This document shows positions 1 to 9,637 of a stretch of 50,428 bases of DNA, one piece after another. Each line of letters starts with the position of its first letter. Position 1 is the first letter of the stretch. Source of the stretch: Nemertoderma westbladi (Eukaryota; Xenacoelomorpha; Nemertodermatida; Nemertodermatidae). A program made the position numbers and the translations under genes. Location: positions 1 to 50,428 of the forward strand of contig JAUCBJ010006342.1 of NCBI GenBank assembly GCA_032718475.1. The letters are read 5' to 3'. Below the pieces are notes generated by a model that saw only the letters and a list, made by a program, of their open reading frames with translations, did not search any database and was not told where the DNA came from.

Positions 1-301
1 ACCCCGGGGTGGTGCTGAGAAACCACGCTACGCTTCTGAATATACAGTAGGCCTACACCCCAAATGGTTAATCTTTTTTTAATACAGTATAATATTTACA
101 TACTGTACAGTACTGTAGTACTGTAGTTCTACATACCGGTCGCGATTCTGATAGTTGTCTTTTATCTGTTTCTAGGAATTCAGGGAATCGATTTAAATGT
201 TAAATCCAAGGTTCATTTGGATTTGTTGCGATTGGGTTTATATTAAAGTGAAAAATTTCTACTATAAATAAAAAATTGCAAATAATATTTTGAATTTACA
301 G
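1..301. other. Upstream intron/intergenic sequence
   Basis: No coding signal is visible. The stretch is AT-rich with repeated short words of the kind ACTGTAGTACTGTAG and TAGGCCTAC, which recur all over the window and look like genomic background. It ends in an AT-rich tract and an AG at 300-301 that is a plausible 3' splice site for the following exon. The matching 5' splice site and any promoter lie outside the window or were not recognised. Confidence 0.5.
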
Positions 302-330
302 TGTTTGCCTATCAGCCTATATTAAATCAA

Positions 331-1587
331 ATGGATAGAAAAAAGCAAAGGGTTCTCGATTGCTTTTTACCCCAGTTGATTGAGGAAGCTAACGTCGTTG
401 ATTTGCTTCCACATTTGCAATATATAATACCGTCGGGTGCGAGAGAACGTATAGAATGCTGTAGAACACCCAGTGACTCAATACAACAACTGGTAAAGGA
501 ATTACATAAACGCCATGACGGCATAAAACCATTCGAAAATTTAGTAGAAGCTCTTATTTTGGTTGGATGTGACCATCTCGGTAACACTATTCGTAATTCT
601 TTCGAAAAGACACGGGCAATCGAAGACAATAATTGGGATGATATAAATCGTGTTCTTAAACTATTCCTAAATGAATATAAATCGAAAACTTCCAGTGGCC
701 AACACGTATTAGTCCAACCGTTTCAAAACCTTTCGGATTTATCTAACTCACTCCCATATGTGTCAGATACAGGGAACCCGGGTCGATCTAACGCACCTCC
801 TACATGTCCTAAGGTAAAGTTGGATGAGTCGGTCAAACTCGCAGCTATTCGAGGCATCAATGTAGAGCGAACTCTCCGTCTCTATGTCGAGGATTGGAAG
901 GCCATGGCGATTGAAGGTTTACCGCACATTACATGGATAGAAATCGACGAAATTGATGCGAAATACACGAACCGGGTTGATGCGATGGTTCACGTTTATA
1001 GGCTGTTCATTTGTAATGAATTAACTTTGGGTGATTTGTACAAGACGTTGCGAGCTGTACCGAACACTGCGGCTGCTGTATCGCAAATAGAGGAGATTAC
1101 CGGTGTCTCCGCTCCGAGAATGTCTCAACCGACACGGAACAACTCCGGCCAGTTGTACGTCTCTCCACCCGTTCCACCACGCGTTCCCATTAATGTCGCC
1201 GATTCCAGTGACTCTAGCGTTCCTTCCCCCGTTCCACCACGCGTTTCCATTAATGTCGCCGATTCCAGTGACTCAAGCGTTCCTTCCCCCGTTCCACCAC
1301 GCGTTCCCATTAATGTCGCCGATTCCAGTGACTCAAGCGTTCCTTCCCCCGTTCCACCACGCGTTCCCATTAATGTCGCCGAGTCCAGTGACTCTAGCGT
1401 TTCTTTTGACCGGGTTCCCATTGATGTCGCTGATTTCAGCGATACACCAATTCCACGGCCTTCTGATTGTTCTATCCCGAACAGTATTTCAAACTCTTAC
1501 GATACCCTGCAGTACAGTACAGACAATGATAGTCAAAATTTATCCATCTCCGGGGGGGAAATCGACGCAAATACAGTAAACAGCTGA
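331..1587 (+). CDS. CARD plus death-domain adaptor protein (RAIDD-like)
   Basis: A 418-residue reading frame starts at the first ATG (331), which has A at -3 and G at +4. The frame is open back to a likely 3' splice site at 300-301, so a 5' non-coding exon probably exists. Residues 1-95 look like a CARD: amphipathic helices with DLLPHL, then KPFENLVEALILVGCDHLG, the LV.AL..GC pattern of CARDs. Residues about 160-260 look like a death domain (DWKAMAIEGL, EIDEID, LTLGDLYKTLRAV). CARD followed by death domain is the layout of CRADD/RAIDD, an adaptor linking death-domain receptors or PIDD to caspases; RAIDD itself is about 200 residues. Here a tail of about 160 residues, rich in Ser/Pro/Asp and carrying four 20-residue repeats, is added. 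No enzyme motif is seen. The role in caspase or innate signalling is inferred from architecture. Orthology to RAIDD is uncertain; a RIG-I/MAVS-type CARD is an alternative for the N-terminus. Confidence 0.72.
   Translation: MDRKKQRVLDCFLPQLIEEANVVDLLPHLQYIIPSGARERIECCRTPSDSIQQLVKELHKRHDGIKPFENLVEALILVGCDHLGNTIRNSFEKTRAIEDNNWDDINRVLKLFLNEYKSKTSSGQHVLVQPFQNLSDLSNSLPYVSDTGNPGRSNAPPTCPKVKLDESVKLAAIRGINVERTLRLYVEDWKAMAIEGLPHITWIEIDEIDAKYTNRVDAMVHVYRLFICNELTLGDLYKTLRAVPNTAAAVSQIEEITGVSAPRMSQPTRNNSGQLYVSPPVPPRVPINVADSSDSSVPSPVPPRVSINVADSSDSSVPSPVPPRVPINVADSSDSSVPSPVPPRVPINVAESSDSSVSFDRVPIDVADFSDTPIPRPSDCSIPNSISNSYDTLQYSTDNDSQNLSISGGEIDANTVNS
1152..1410 (+). repeat. Four-copy 60-bp coding tandem repeat
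   Basis: The period is exactly 60 bp and the copies are nearly identical. Each encodes 20 residues of the type PPRVPINVADSSDSSVPSPV. The unit length keeps frame, so copy number can vary without breaking the protein. The few differences (Pro/Ser, Asp/Glu, Thr/Ser codons) suggest recent duplication. It forms the middle of the acidic, Ser-rich tail of the CARD/death protein. Confidence 0.9.
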
Positions 1588-1693
1588 TTACTCCCAAATA
1601 TAAAATTGTAACATGTTATATTGACTTTCGTGTTTTGTTTTGGTTAGTTAAAATAACGCGCCACTGTAATGCCACGTTTTTAATTTTTAGTAA

Positions 1694-1699
1694 AATAAA
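1694..1699 (+). terminator. Candidate poly(A) signal AATAAA
   Basis: A canonical hexamer lies about 107 bases after the stop codon of the CARD/death gene, in AT-rich sequence. A strong inverted repeat follows at about 1736-1779 (a T-run with GTCG, mirrored by CGAC with an A-run). The signal is plausible by position only. Confidence 0.5.
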
Positions 1700-1911
1700 A
1701 AATCAACAAAAACGAGAAAAATTCATGAATGTTTTGTTTTTGTCGTTTTTTTTTATTCATTTAAAAAAAACGACAAAAATAAGATAGTTATGAAAATTAG
1801 TTTCTGTTGTCTTTTTTTATTTGAAATAAAATTATTTTTTAGTTGGCCATTCTGGGCCACTATATGCTAACGCATTTCTCTAGCATTTTAAAAATTTTAT
1901 TGAGTCATTAT

Positions 1912-2806
1912 TAGAGTTGAAACAGAGACCTATTTTTCTTAATACCGGTGAACCAGAGACATACCCAGATAATTATTTTGAAAAATACCGGAGACCAAAG
2001 CCAGAGATCAGAGAGTTTGCTTATTTTTGTACTTCCAATTGTTTATATTGAACACAAACTTGTACGAATCGGAATGAACTGAGAACTATTTTTTTATGTT
2101 TGAATTACAGTAAAACCAACCCATTCAAACCTTACCCAAAGGAAAAAATAAGCTTACGCTGCCCCCATCCATCCCTATCACCATATCGTGGACCTGTATC
2201 CCTGTATGTATAGACGTACCCAGATAACCACAATCATATACATACCTTTTAATCTCTATATACTTTGTCTTTTACGAATATAGTTAGTGTACAGGTGCTG
2301 TACTTTACTCGACCCTATTGCAAGTTTCGTTACGCTCGTTCTCTTCATTTGGTCGCCGTAATATATAACCTATAACAAGGTGAAAACAGCCCTGCCTTTA
2401 CTTTTACACTTAAACTTATGGGAGCTCAAATGAAGCACCCTTATCCATAAATATGAACCCTCTTCTTTAGGTGCTAATTTATTTTAATTAAAAGCACCTT
2501 AAGTTATAAATAGAAGGTTACCGGTATAGTAGATTTAGGGTGAGTCATGATTAAACATTGTGTAAAAGTGAATATATAATTTTGTTGAAGCGGTGTATGA
2601 AAAATCGTTAAAAATTAAAGAAACTAATAATTATTATAGTAAAAAATATTTGTGAAAAATATTCTTCTTTAATATATTTAATTTGAAAAATCACTGATCT
2701 CTGGGTAAAATGTCTGTTTTCGATACCCGGGAACCAGAGACCTATCCGGAGACCAAAAAACTGCCCGGAGAATCCAGAGATCAGTGACAAGTCTCGTTCA
2801 ACTCTA
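1912..2806. mobile_element. Non-autonomous hAT-like DNA transposon
   Basis: The 895-bp segment is flanked by perfect 8-bp direct repeats GTCATTAT (1904-1911 and 2807-2814). It begins TAGAGTTGAAACAGAGAC and ends with the near-perfect complement GTCTCGTTCAACTCTA. Eight-base target duplications and a TAG.G terminus fit the hAT superfamily. A second internal inverted repeat of 14 bp (2691-2704 with 2774-2787) sits near the right end, and the motif CCAGAGAC recurs inside. No transposase is encoded. Confidence 0.75.
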
Positions 2807-2814
2807 GTCATTAT

Positions 2815-4125
2815 ATTAAATTCAATTCATAACATAACAACATACTGTACAAGTACCACTATTTCTACCGTCTGACTTTCAGTGTAATACAGTAATATTT
2901 GAGTTCTAATTTCTCTGCAACGATTCGCTTTCTTTAACTATAATTTTGTAACTGATCTATGGAAAAAGTTACTATCGACATAGTCTTCGTGTCGCCCCCG
3001 GCCTCGGCCGACTGTGTGCCTGTTCGCTTTGTTTGTCGTAATTTAATCAACGCTTATGTGCTCAATCAAAGCACATTATAACGAACCTGCCTATTAATAG
3101 GCCAGGGTAGTTCTTGTCAAGAGTTCAGCCGTTCAAAAACATGATATGTATGTATAACCATCCAATATCTCAAAAACTCAAGCAGGTACGCAAAAATTTT
3201 AATAACAAACTCTACATAAATTTTGGTTGCGCACAAGACTATATTTTTTGTGTCGTTTCGATCACGGGGTCACTGAAAAATAGCGGTTTTGAAATTTTAA
3301 AGTCGAATTTCACCGATTTCAACTCGTCGGGTATGCACCAACTTTTTTATTTGGGCTATTCAGTCATTTGAGCAACATATTTGAGCCTCAGAATCTTGTC
3401 AAATATCGCCAATCTCGCACAGAACGTCGCCAAAATTTGTTAGTCCGGCAAAAAAACGCACTAATTCGTTTAAAATAGTAAATTATTGGTTGCAGAATAA
3501 TATAATGTGATTCAACTATAGCAAGCTGGCTGGCTATAAGGAGATCGTCCATAGACAAACGTAGTGTTAGTTGGGTCCCTCTTCATTCATTATCATCAAC
3601 CTATAAAACATTTGAACGGCCCAGTGCTTACAATGATATTGAGGATTCACTGGGAAGAGCTATTCAGCTGGCGGGGTAATACATTATACAAACTAACAGT
3701 TAATGTTTGATTACTGTCTGAGATAAAGTGAGGGAGTAATAAATTTAGTAAGTAATATACTTCTCTGCAGTGTGGGCCTATCCATACAATCAATAGTAGT
3801 AGCTTACTAGGCCCACATGAGTACCAGCAGCTGGTGTTTCTATCGTTGAGTTGATGGCAATTTTCGTGGGCAGTGATTTTTTATGTCCTTTTATTTTGGC
3901 TTTTTTGTCCTCCTTTTTTTTACGAATTGTGCATAATGACTTTGGACAGTTGGTTTCACTATGCCTGTGCCAAAACATTCAAAATTCCATGATTTATATA
4001 CTATGAGCTAGATTTCCATATGCGCCTGTGGTAAAAGACTCTAAATTTAATAGTTTGTGGTTGTGGTCGATAATCGATTACCACATGACGTAGCAAAACA
4101 CTCATTTTATAGCCAAAAACAATTA
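2815..4125. other. Intergenic stretch without a recognised gene
   Basis: Only short frames without domain signal are present. The stretch is AT-rich, with no convincing RNA gene and no clear transposon ends. Confidence 0.4.
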
Positions 4126-4126
4126 C

Positions 4127-5130
4127 CAATTGATGGAAAGGAGCAGGTTAAGGCCGGATTTTCTATCCAAAACAATAAACAGTCACTTTACCAAATGAAG
4201 GAAATAAGGAGCAGGTTACAGAGGCTAGCCTTTCTAACCAAAACAATAAACGGTCACTTTACCAAATCAGGGAAAGGAGTAGGTTACAGAGGCGGGATTT
4301 TCTAACCAAAACAATAATCAATCACTTTACCAAATGAAGGAAAGGAGCAGGTTACATAGATGGTCTTTTCTAACCAAAACAATAAACGATAACATTACCA
4401 ATTGAGAGAAAGGAGCAGGTTACAGAGGCGGGATTTCCTAACCAAAACAATAAACAATCACTTAACTAATTGAGGGAAAGGAGCAGGTTACAGAGGCTGG
4501 ATTTTCTAACCAAAACAATAAACAGTCACTTTACCAAATGAAGGAGAGGAGCAGGTTACAGAGGCTAGCCTTTCTAACCAAAACAATAAACGGTCACTTT
4601 ACCAAATCAGGGAAAGGAGCAGGTTACAGAGGCGGGATTTTCTAACCAAAACAATAATCAATCACTTTACCAAATGAAGGAAAGGAGCAGGTTACATAGA
4701 TGGTATTTTCTAACCAAAACAATAAACGATAACATTACCAATTGAGAGAAAGGAGCAGGTTACAGAGGCGGGATTTCCTAACCAAAACAATAAACAATCA
4801 CTTAACTAATTGAGGGAAAGGAGCAGGTTACAGAGGCGGGATTTTCTAACCAAAACAATAAACGATCACTTAACTAATTGAGGGAAAGGAGCAGGTTACA
4901 GAGGCGGGATTTTCTAACCAAAAACAATAAACGATCATTTAACTAATTGAGGGAAAGGGGCAGGTTACAGAGGCGGGATTTTCTAACCAAAGCAATAAAC
5001 GATCACTTTACAATATGAAGGAAAGGAGCAGGTTAGGCGGGACTTTCTAACCAAAACAATAAACGGTCACTTTACCAAATCAGGGAAAGGAGCAGGTTAC
5101 AGAGGCGGTATTTCCTAACCAAAACAACCG
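4127..5130 (+). repeat. Minisatellite, about 68-bp unit, 15 units
   Basis: About 15 consecutive units share GGAGCAGGTTACAGAGGCGG, then TTTTCTAACCAAAACAATAA, then a variable CATTTACCAAATNAGGGAAA-type stretch. Unit starts are near 4141, 4209, 4275, 4344, 4411, 4479, 4547, 4614, 4684, 4753, 4816, 4884, 4953, 5024 and 5087. A block of several units (about 4209-4470) is duplicated as a higher-order repeat at 4547-4810. Isolated diverged units occur at about 8478-8530 and 42365-42430. Confidence 0.9.
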
Positions 5131-6015
5131 GTCAGTCGTACCGTAGGCCTACCATTACCGTATTTAAATGGTAGGCTACACAATAGGCCTACAGCAGTAC
5201 CGGTGCCGGAACCGGTACTAAAATACCTACAATACCTGCTTTAATAATAATAATCACCCATCAATAATCGTTAATAATCGATAATCATCCATCATAATAG
5301 TAACTTGCGAGATGAAATGTTTAAATTCCGCTCCACCAAAAATTAGAGCAATGAAATAATTATACAATGCCAATGTTAGTTACCCCAGTAAGGACTGATA
5401 CTAATTTATACCCGCCGGTATACCATTTGGAAAGCATTATAATGCGCTTGCGTTCAAAATTTTCAAATAAGACCGGATATGTGTTCAGGTTAGATATGCG
5501 GGGGTTAACTAGTTTCAGACCTGCACTTTTCACTTTTCCTTTGTATCTACAATGAAATTTAATGCTTCTCCTTCATTAACGGCATTTAAATTTTATTTAT
5601 AAAATAAGACATTTTTATTTTAAATTTTGAAACAAGTGAGCGGTTTTCTGGTGAAGAAGGGGTTCGTTGGTGAAAAACTTTTATCATATTGAAAAATATG
5701 GAAAAATATAAAATATATACATTTTTTAATACTGTACTTTACCAACATTCGCTTTCAATCCGAGTAATTTTATTTTACTTCCCAGTAATTAGAGTAAGTC
5801 TGGGCCGTTAAAGATTCGGTTTACATAATATTAAGTTTTGGGGCAGACTTTTCGAAGGCTGTATCCGGAGAATTATATCCGAGATAATTCCTTCCCCGAT
5901 AATTCAGTCCCGGGCAGTTTGATCCCATTACCATATTGTATTATACCCCATTGTATTTTCGAGACCGAATTGTCAAAGGCCGAACTGCGCGAGACTAAAT
6001 TGTATTACTGGTTGG
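5131..6015. other. Intergenic stretch without a recognised gene
   Basis: AT-rich with TAGGCCTAC and ACCGGTACC background words and short ATAAT repeats near 5241-5300. No supported gene was seen. Confidence 0.4.
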
Positions 6016-6082
6016 GGGTGGTGGTGACCGTGTACCTTACAGAGGTCGACAAAGATTGTAAATTCGATCCCAGAAAAATTAT
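6016..6082 (+). mobile_element. tRNA-like SINE fragment, copy 1
   Basis: The segment GGGTGGTGGTGACCGTGT through ATTCGATCCCAGAAAAATTA recurs at 22124-22199 with only a few differences. The RTTCGATCCC word fits a pol III B box (GGTTCRANNCC), so a tRNA-derived SINE is likely. The A box is poor and the copy short, so family assignment is not possible. Confidence 0.45.
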
Positions 6083-6157
6083 GCGCAAGTTAATATTTCG
6101 TTGCGAAGACCGGGCGGGTTTTACTACTGTACATAGATATGTACATTCTTTAAATTT

Positions 6158-6204
6158 GGTAGGGCCTACTACAGTACTATTATAGTACTGTAGTAGGCCC
6201 TACC
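6158..6204. repeat. Perfect 22-bp palindrome with 3-bp loop
   Basis: The arm at 6158-6179 (GGTAGGGCCTAC then TACAGTACTA) is exactly complementary to 6183-6204. The loop is TTA. Confidence 0.9.
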
Positions 6205-6275
6205 AGTCCTACCAAATTTCATAGAAATGTTAAATCATTTTTCCAATTAAAACGATTTTTCCATTTTTCCTTTCC

Positions 6276-6359
6276 CCATTTTTAGGGAAAGGGTTATATA
6301 TATATATACAGTAAGTGTAATATAATATTACACTTATATAACCCTTCCCCTAAAAATGG
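6276..6359. repeat. Inverted repeat with AT-rich centre
   Basis: The left arm CCATTTTTAGGGAAAGGG and onward mirrors the right arm CCCTTCCCCTAAAAATGG. The centre is TA-repeat-like and itself palindromic (GTGTAATATAATATTACAC). With the palindrome at 6158-6204 this may be a small MITE or part of one. Confidence 0.75.
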
Positions 6360-6504
6360 ATTAGTTTAGTACTGTTTTGAATTTTGCTAAAAATGTTCTA
6401 AAACACGTCAGCAAAAAAAAGTCGTGCCAATGAGCAGAACCAGCCTTTATAGAAAAGTGTTGAATAGCAAATATTATTACTGTTAGTTAGTTCTATAACA
6501 ATTA

Positions 6505-6510
6505 TTTATT
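6505..6510 (-). terminator. Candidate poly(A) signal, minus strand
   Basis: TTTATT on the plus strand is AATAAA on the minus strand, about 257 bases beyond the stop codon of the minus-strand receptor-like gene. The TACA array would lie in its 3' UTR. Confidence 0.35.
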
Positions 6511-6623
6511 TATTCGTTTCCAATCAGCCCACAGTGCAGTTATTGGTATATTTCATTACAGGATTAAAATTGGCGCCAATGTTGTGCCGATAAACATTTA
6601 ATCAAATTATAAAGTAATGTGAA

Positions 6624-6627
<4 letters not shown>

Positions 6628-6657
<30 letters not shown>

Positions 6658-6711
6658 CATACATACATACATACATACATACATACATACATACATACAT
6701 ACATACATACA
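6628..6711 (+). repeat. (TACA)21 microsatellite
   Basis: 84 bases of uninterrupted tetranucleotide repeat, about 55 bases past the stop codon of the minus-strand gene and so probably in its 3' UTR. Confidence 0.95.
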
Positions 6712-6766
6712 GCACTTTGAAATGATTCTAATAAATCGATGTATTATTTGGTTTTCAATGAACAAC

Positions 6767-7645
6767 TTATTGAAAACTATTAGCAGATACGAAGGTATCG
6801 TCGTCTATCGAGACATCCGCCATTGAGATGGTATCAACATCGTTGTTAGATTCAGGTTTTATGTTAAGCTGGTTTTTCCGTTTCTTAACCCAAAAAATAG
6901 CAATCACTATGAGTAAGGCAGCAACCAATATACCTCCAATAATCCCCAATATCAGTCCTGTCGGTGGCCCTGATTGGGCTTGCACATTACTCTTCTTTAT
7001 TGGTAAATATGTTGTTTTCTCAGAAGTTGTGTTTGATAAAGATGTTGTTTCCTCAGAAGTCGTGTTTGGTAAAGATGTTGTTTTCTTAGAAGTCATGTTG
7101 TTACTCGTATTCTCTGAAGTGGTGGGATCTGCGGTTGTTGTAGTTAGATCAATATACGTTGTTGTTGTGGTTGGAATTAAATCTCCCATATCATTGTTAC
7201 AATTCTTACCCAAACAACAGCGTAAGAAGCACGTGTACTCCTCTCCGCCGATTTTGACATCTTTATCCTCGAATAATGGTGGGCATGGCAACCCTTGTAT
7301 CTGTTCATTCTCGCATTGCGTCTCCTTCCCCTGAAGCTCGTTAATACATCCTATCCATAACAGAGAATTATTTGGCTCGAACAGCCCGTAGCAGTAGTTA
7401 GCCGCACCATCATTCTTACACTTTACACTTTTAACAACCGGTCCGCTACTCTCGTTGTCGTTATCTATTTTACTGATGCAGTCCTCACTATTGTCGCATT
7501 CGATTGATTTGCCGTTTGTTTTTTCGAAGCCCATGCATGAACAATCACCACATGTGTCATCATGAGGAACTTCGTCATTCCTTGAAGTATTGAATAAAAT
7601 AGCTTCAATCGACAATATCAACAAAATGCGGAAGTTTACTACTGT
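6767..7645 (-). CDS. Kinase-less membrane protein with TGF-beta-receptor-like ectodomain (main exon)
   Basis: The frame runs from a 3' splice site (CTTTTTCAG on the minus strand, last base 7646) to TAA at 6767. The initiator ATG is not in this exon; the first residues (VVNFRILLILSIEAILF) look like most of a signal peptide whose start is in an upstream exon. A Cys-rich domain follows: CGDCSC, a CYGLF segment, GC, CPP, then YTCFLRCCLGKNCNND. The closing CC....CN is the signature of three-finger (Ly6/uPAR/activin-receptor) folds. Next comes a Thr/Ser-rich, N-glycosylatable stalk with three about 13-residue repeats (KTTSLPNTTSE). A transmembrane helix (GLILGIIGGILVAALLIVIA) and WVKKRK stop-transfer follow, then a tail of about 45 residues rich in Asp/Ser. 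There is no kinase domain, so it cannot signal like a type I/II TGF-beta receptor. A BAMBI-like decoy or a Ly6-type surface protein are alternatives; the function is inferred. Confidence 0.7.
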   Translation of the reverse strand, partial: TVVNFRILLILSIEAILFNTSRNDEVPHDDTCGDCSCMGFEKTNGKSIECDNSEDCISKIDNDNESSGPVVKSVKCKNDGAANYCYGLFEPNNSLLWIGCINELQGKETQCENEQIQGLPCPPLFEDKDVKIGGEEYTCFLRCCLGKNCNNDMGDLIPTTTTTYIDLTTTTADPTTSENTSNNMTSKKTTSLPNTTSEETTSLSNTTSEKTTYLPIKKSNVQAQSGPPTGLILGIIGGILVAALLIVIAIFWVKKRKNQLNIKPESNNDVDTISMADVSIDDDTFVSANSFQ

Positions 7646-8397
7646 CTGAAAAAGGATAATTTATATATCATTGATAAAATAAAATTGTACTATGTTGTTA
7701 GCGGAACCCCCACGAATGTGTAATAATGTACCGGTGCTTACTACAGTTGGAAGGTCATATTATAGAATTTTAATGAACAATGTAGAACCATTAATTTAAA
7801 ATATATTAGTAGAGTAGTTCAAGGTCATGGTAGAACGGATTAATTAACTTTTAACTTTAATAAATAATTGTGATTGATTAATACAGGTGGGTGCGGGTTA
7901 GTGGTTTCGGGGTTATAGGCCTAATATATATAAATCTATTTTATACATCTACAGTAGACCTATTTGTTTGAAATTAATTTCGCACTACTAAATCAAAATT
8001 GCCGTGGCAACATATTTCCCAGCTTTATATCGCAGTGCGACATTATTTCTCGGTACGTCCCTACGCCATACATTTACTATGTATTTCCAGTATATCCAGT
8101 ATGTCACCGCGTCATTATTAAGTTGTTCTAGAAAGTTTGAGTGCAAAACTACAAATAATTCCCCACAAATAAATACAATTAGATTCGCCATTGTTCATAA
8201 TTAGCACTTTAAAGCTTTAACGACCCTCGTTCTCTTATTTCCCTCGCTCCCGAGCGACCATCATGCGTGCCGTAACGCTATAAACTGCTCTTTTATGAAC
8301 AATGACGTGTGTCTATATTATTGCACCAGTTACAAAGTAGTAGTTTAGTAGTAGTCTTCAACCTTATAGTGATTTGTTGGTATCATTTGAAGAGATA
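7646..8397. other. Putative 5' intron of the minus-strand gene; no exon recognised
   Basis: The exon with the start codon and first signal-peptide residues of the minus-strand gene should lie here or further right. Overlapping frames on both strands near 7988-8204 have no domain signal, and I could not choose a convincing first exon. Confidence 0.35.
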
Positions 8398-8419
8398 GGG
8401 GGGGGGGGGGGGGGGGGGG
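8398..8419 (+). repeat. G22 homopolymer
   Basis: 22 consecutive G residues. Such long G or C tracts recur in this window (21045, 22707 and 22860, 42492-42538, 49171, 50275) and could form quadruplexes. Their exact lengths are prone to sequencing error. Confidence 0.9.
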
Positions 8420-8538
8420 ACTGGATGCAAATCCAATCTTGGCGAATTAATATCCCGCCTCAATGTCAAATCCTCAATTTATGGAAAGGAGCAGGTTACA
8501 GTGGGACGTTATTTTAATCAAAACAATAAACTATACAC

Positions 8539-9637
8539 TGTAAAAGCTTTTGCGGACATAACAAGTCATTTTCTCCGCAATGTACCGTGTAGGTGCTTTA
8601 GCGGACATAACAAGTCATATTTTGCCGCAATGCGCTTAATACTCTAAAGGACTGGAACTCAGATGACGAAATCTGTCAGCTGATTTACTGCATACGTGGA
8701 ACCTCTCTTTGTTCTGCTCAGCCAATCAGAGCGATTTTCATTTTATGTTGGACAAGGGCCTATGTAAAACTGCGCAATGCATTACGGTCTTTGTTTACCT
8801 TTTCTGAGCCTCAGAACACCGGCTTAGAATTCATCTGTGCTTCTGTAGAAGTTTCAGACTTTGGCCAAGACATTAGATGGCTTTGATTATAGGAACGTAA
8901 ATCTATTATCGGGCCACAAACTGCACTGCGGTACTACCGATCACCTACCGACATATACTGACTTTCACCGCATTATTGTACTTCTGTTTATACTGTCTGT
9001 TATTAATTGTTGTATATTGATGGATATGTTGTTATATTTGGAGAATACCGATAAATAATCATAAAACCCCCAATCTTCTTGATTACTGAAGGTAAGAGGG
9101 ACCGGTTACCTGTAGCAATTGCGACTTACATTATAGTGGTTTTTGTATGAATTAAATACTATTTCATAATCCCTACATGTGTCAGTTGCTATCCTCCTTA
9201 TATATGATCAAATTCAGTGACGGTCGGCAGATCAGTGTGAAGTAGTGTGACAGATAATAAAGCATCTCCTAAAGAATGCGTTATTTACGAAACTCAGTAG
9301 CCATCTCGTTGTGTTTAGTATAAGTCATAACTCTGTTTTATATACTTAAAGCACCACGTCCTAAAGGAACTGTTAATATTTCCCTGAAAGTAAATATATT
9401 TGTCAGAGATTATATAGTAACGATCAATCGGATAATACAGTAGGTCTGCACCGCAATCACTTCAAAGCATCCGAATCCAGTCTCCCTTAACAGTGGGTGA
9501 ATGATCGCGCATAGACTGTCTTCGGCTAATGTAACTTTATGTGCACTAAATACTTGTTATAGGCTAAAGTCGATTTATAAACAAGAGGACACCTAAAATT
9601 GGCAGGTTAAACTGCTAAAGGTCTGAAAGCGCGAACA
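8539..9637 (+). repeat. 5' LTR of the BEL/Pao element
   Basis: Begins TGTAAAAGCTTTTGCGGACA and ends AAGCGCGAACA. Near the start, two about 43-bp repeats share GCGGACATAACAAGTCAT and CCGCAATG; these are likely U3 regulatory repeats and each carries a GCGG/CCGC inverted pair. AATAAA at 9256-9261 is a candidate poly(A) signal, about 718 bases into the LTR. Short frames inside the LTR have no recognisable product. Confidence 0.93.

Noticed and set aside
8861-9058. Short frames inside both LTRs (8861-9058 and 20145-20402) with similar C-termini
   Set aside because: They overlap LTR control sequence, differ between copies by indels and show no recognisable domain. Similarity only reflects LTR duplication.
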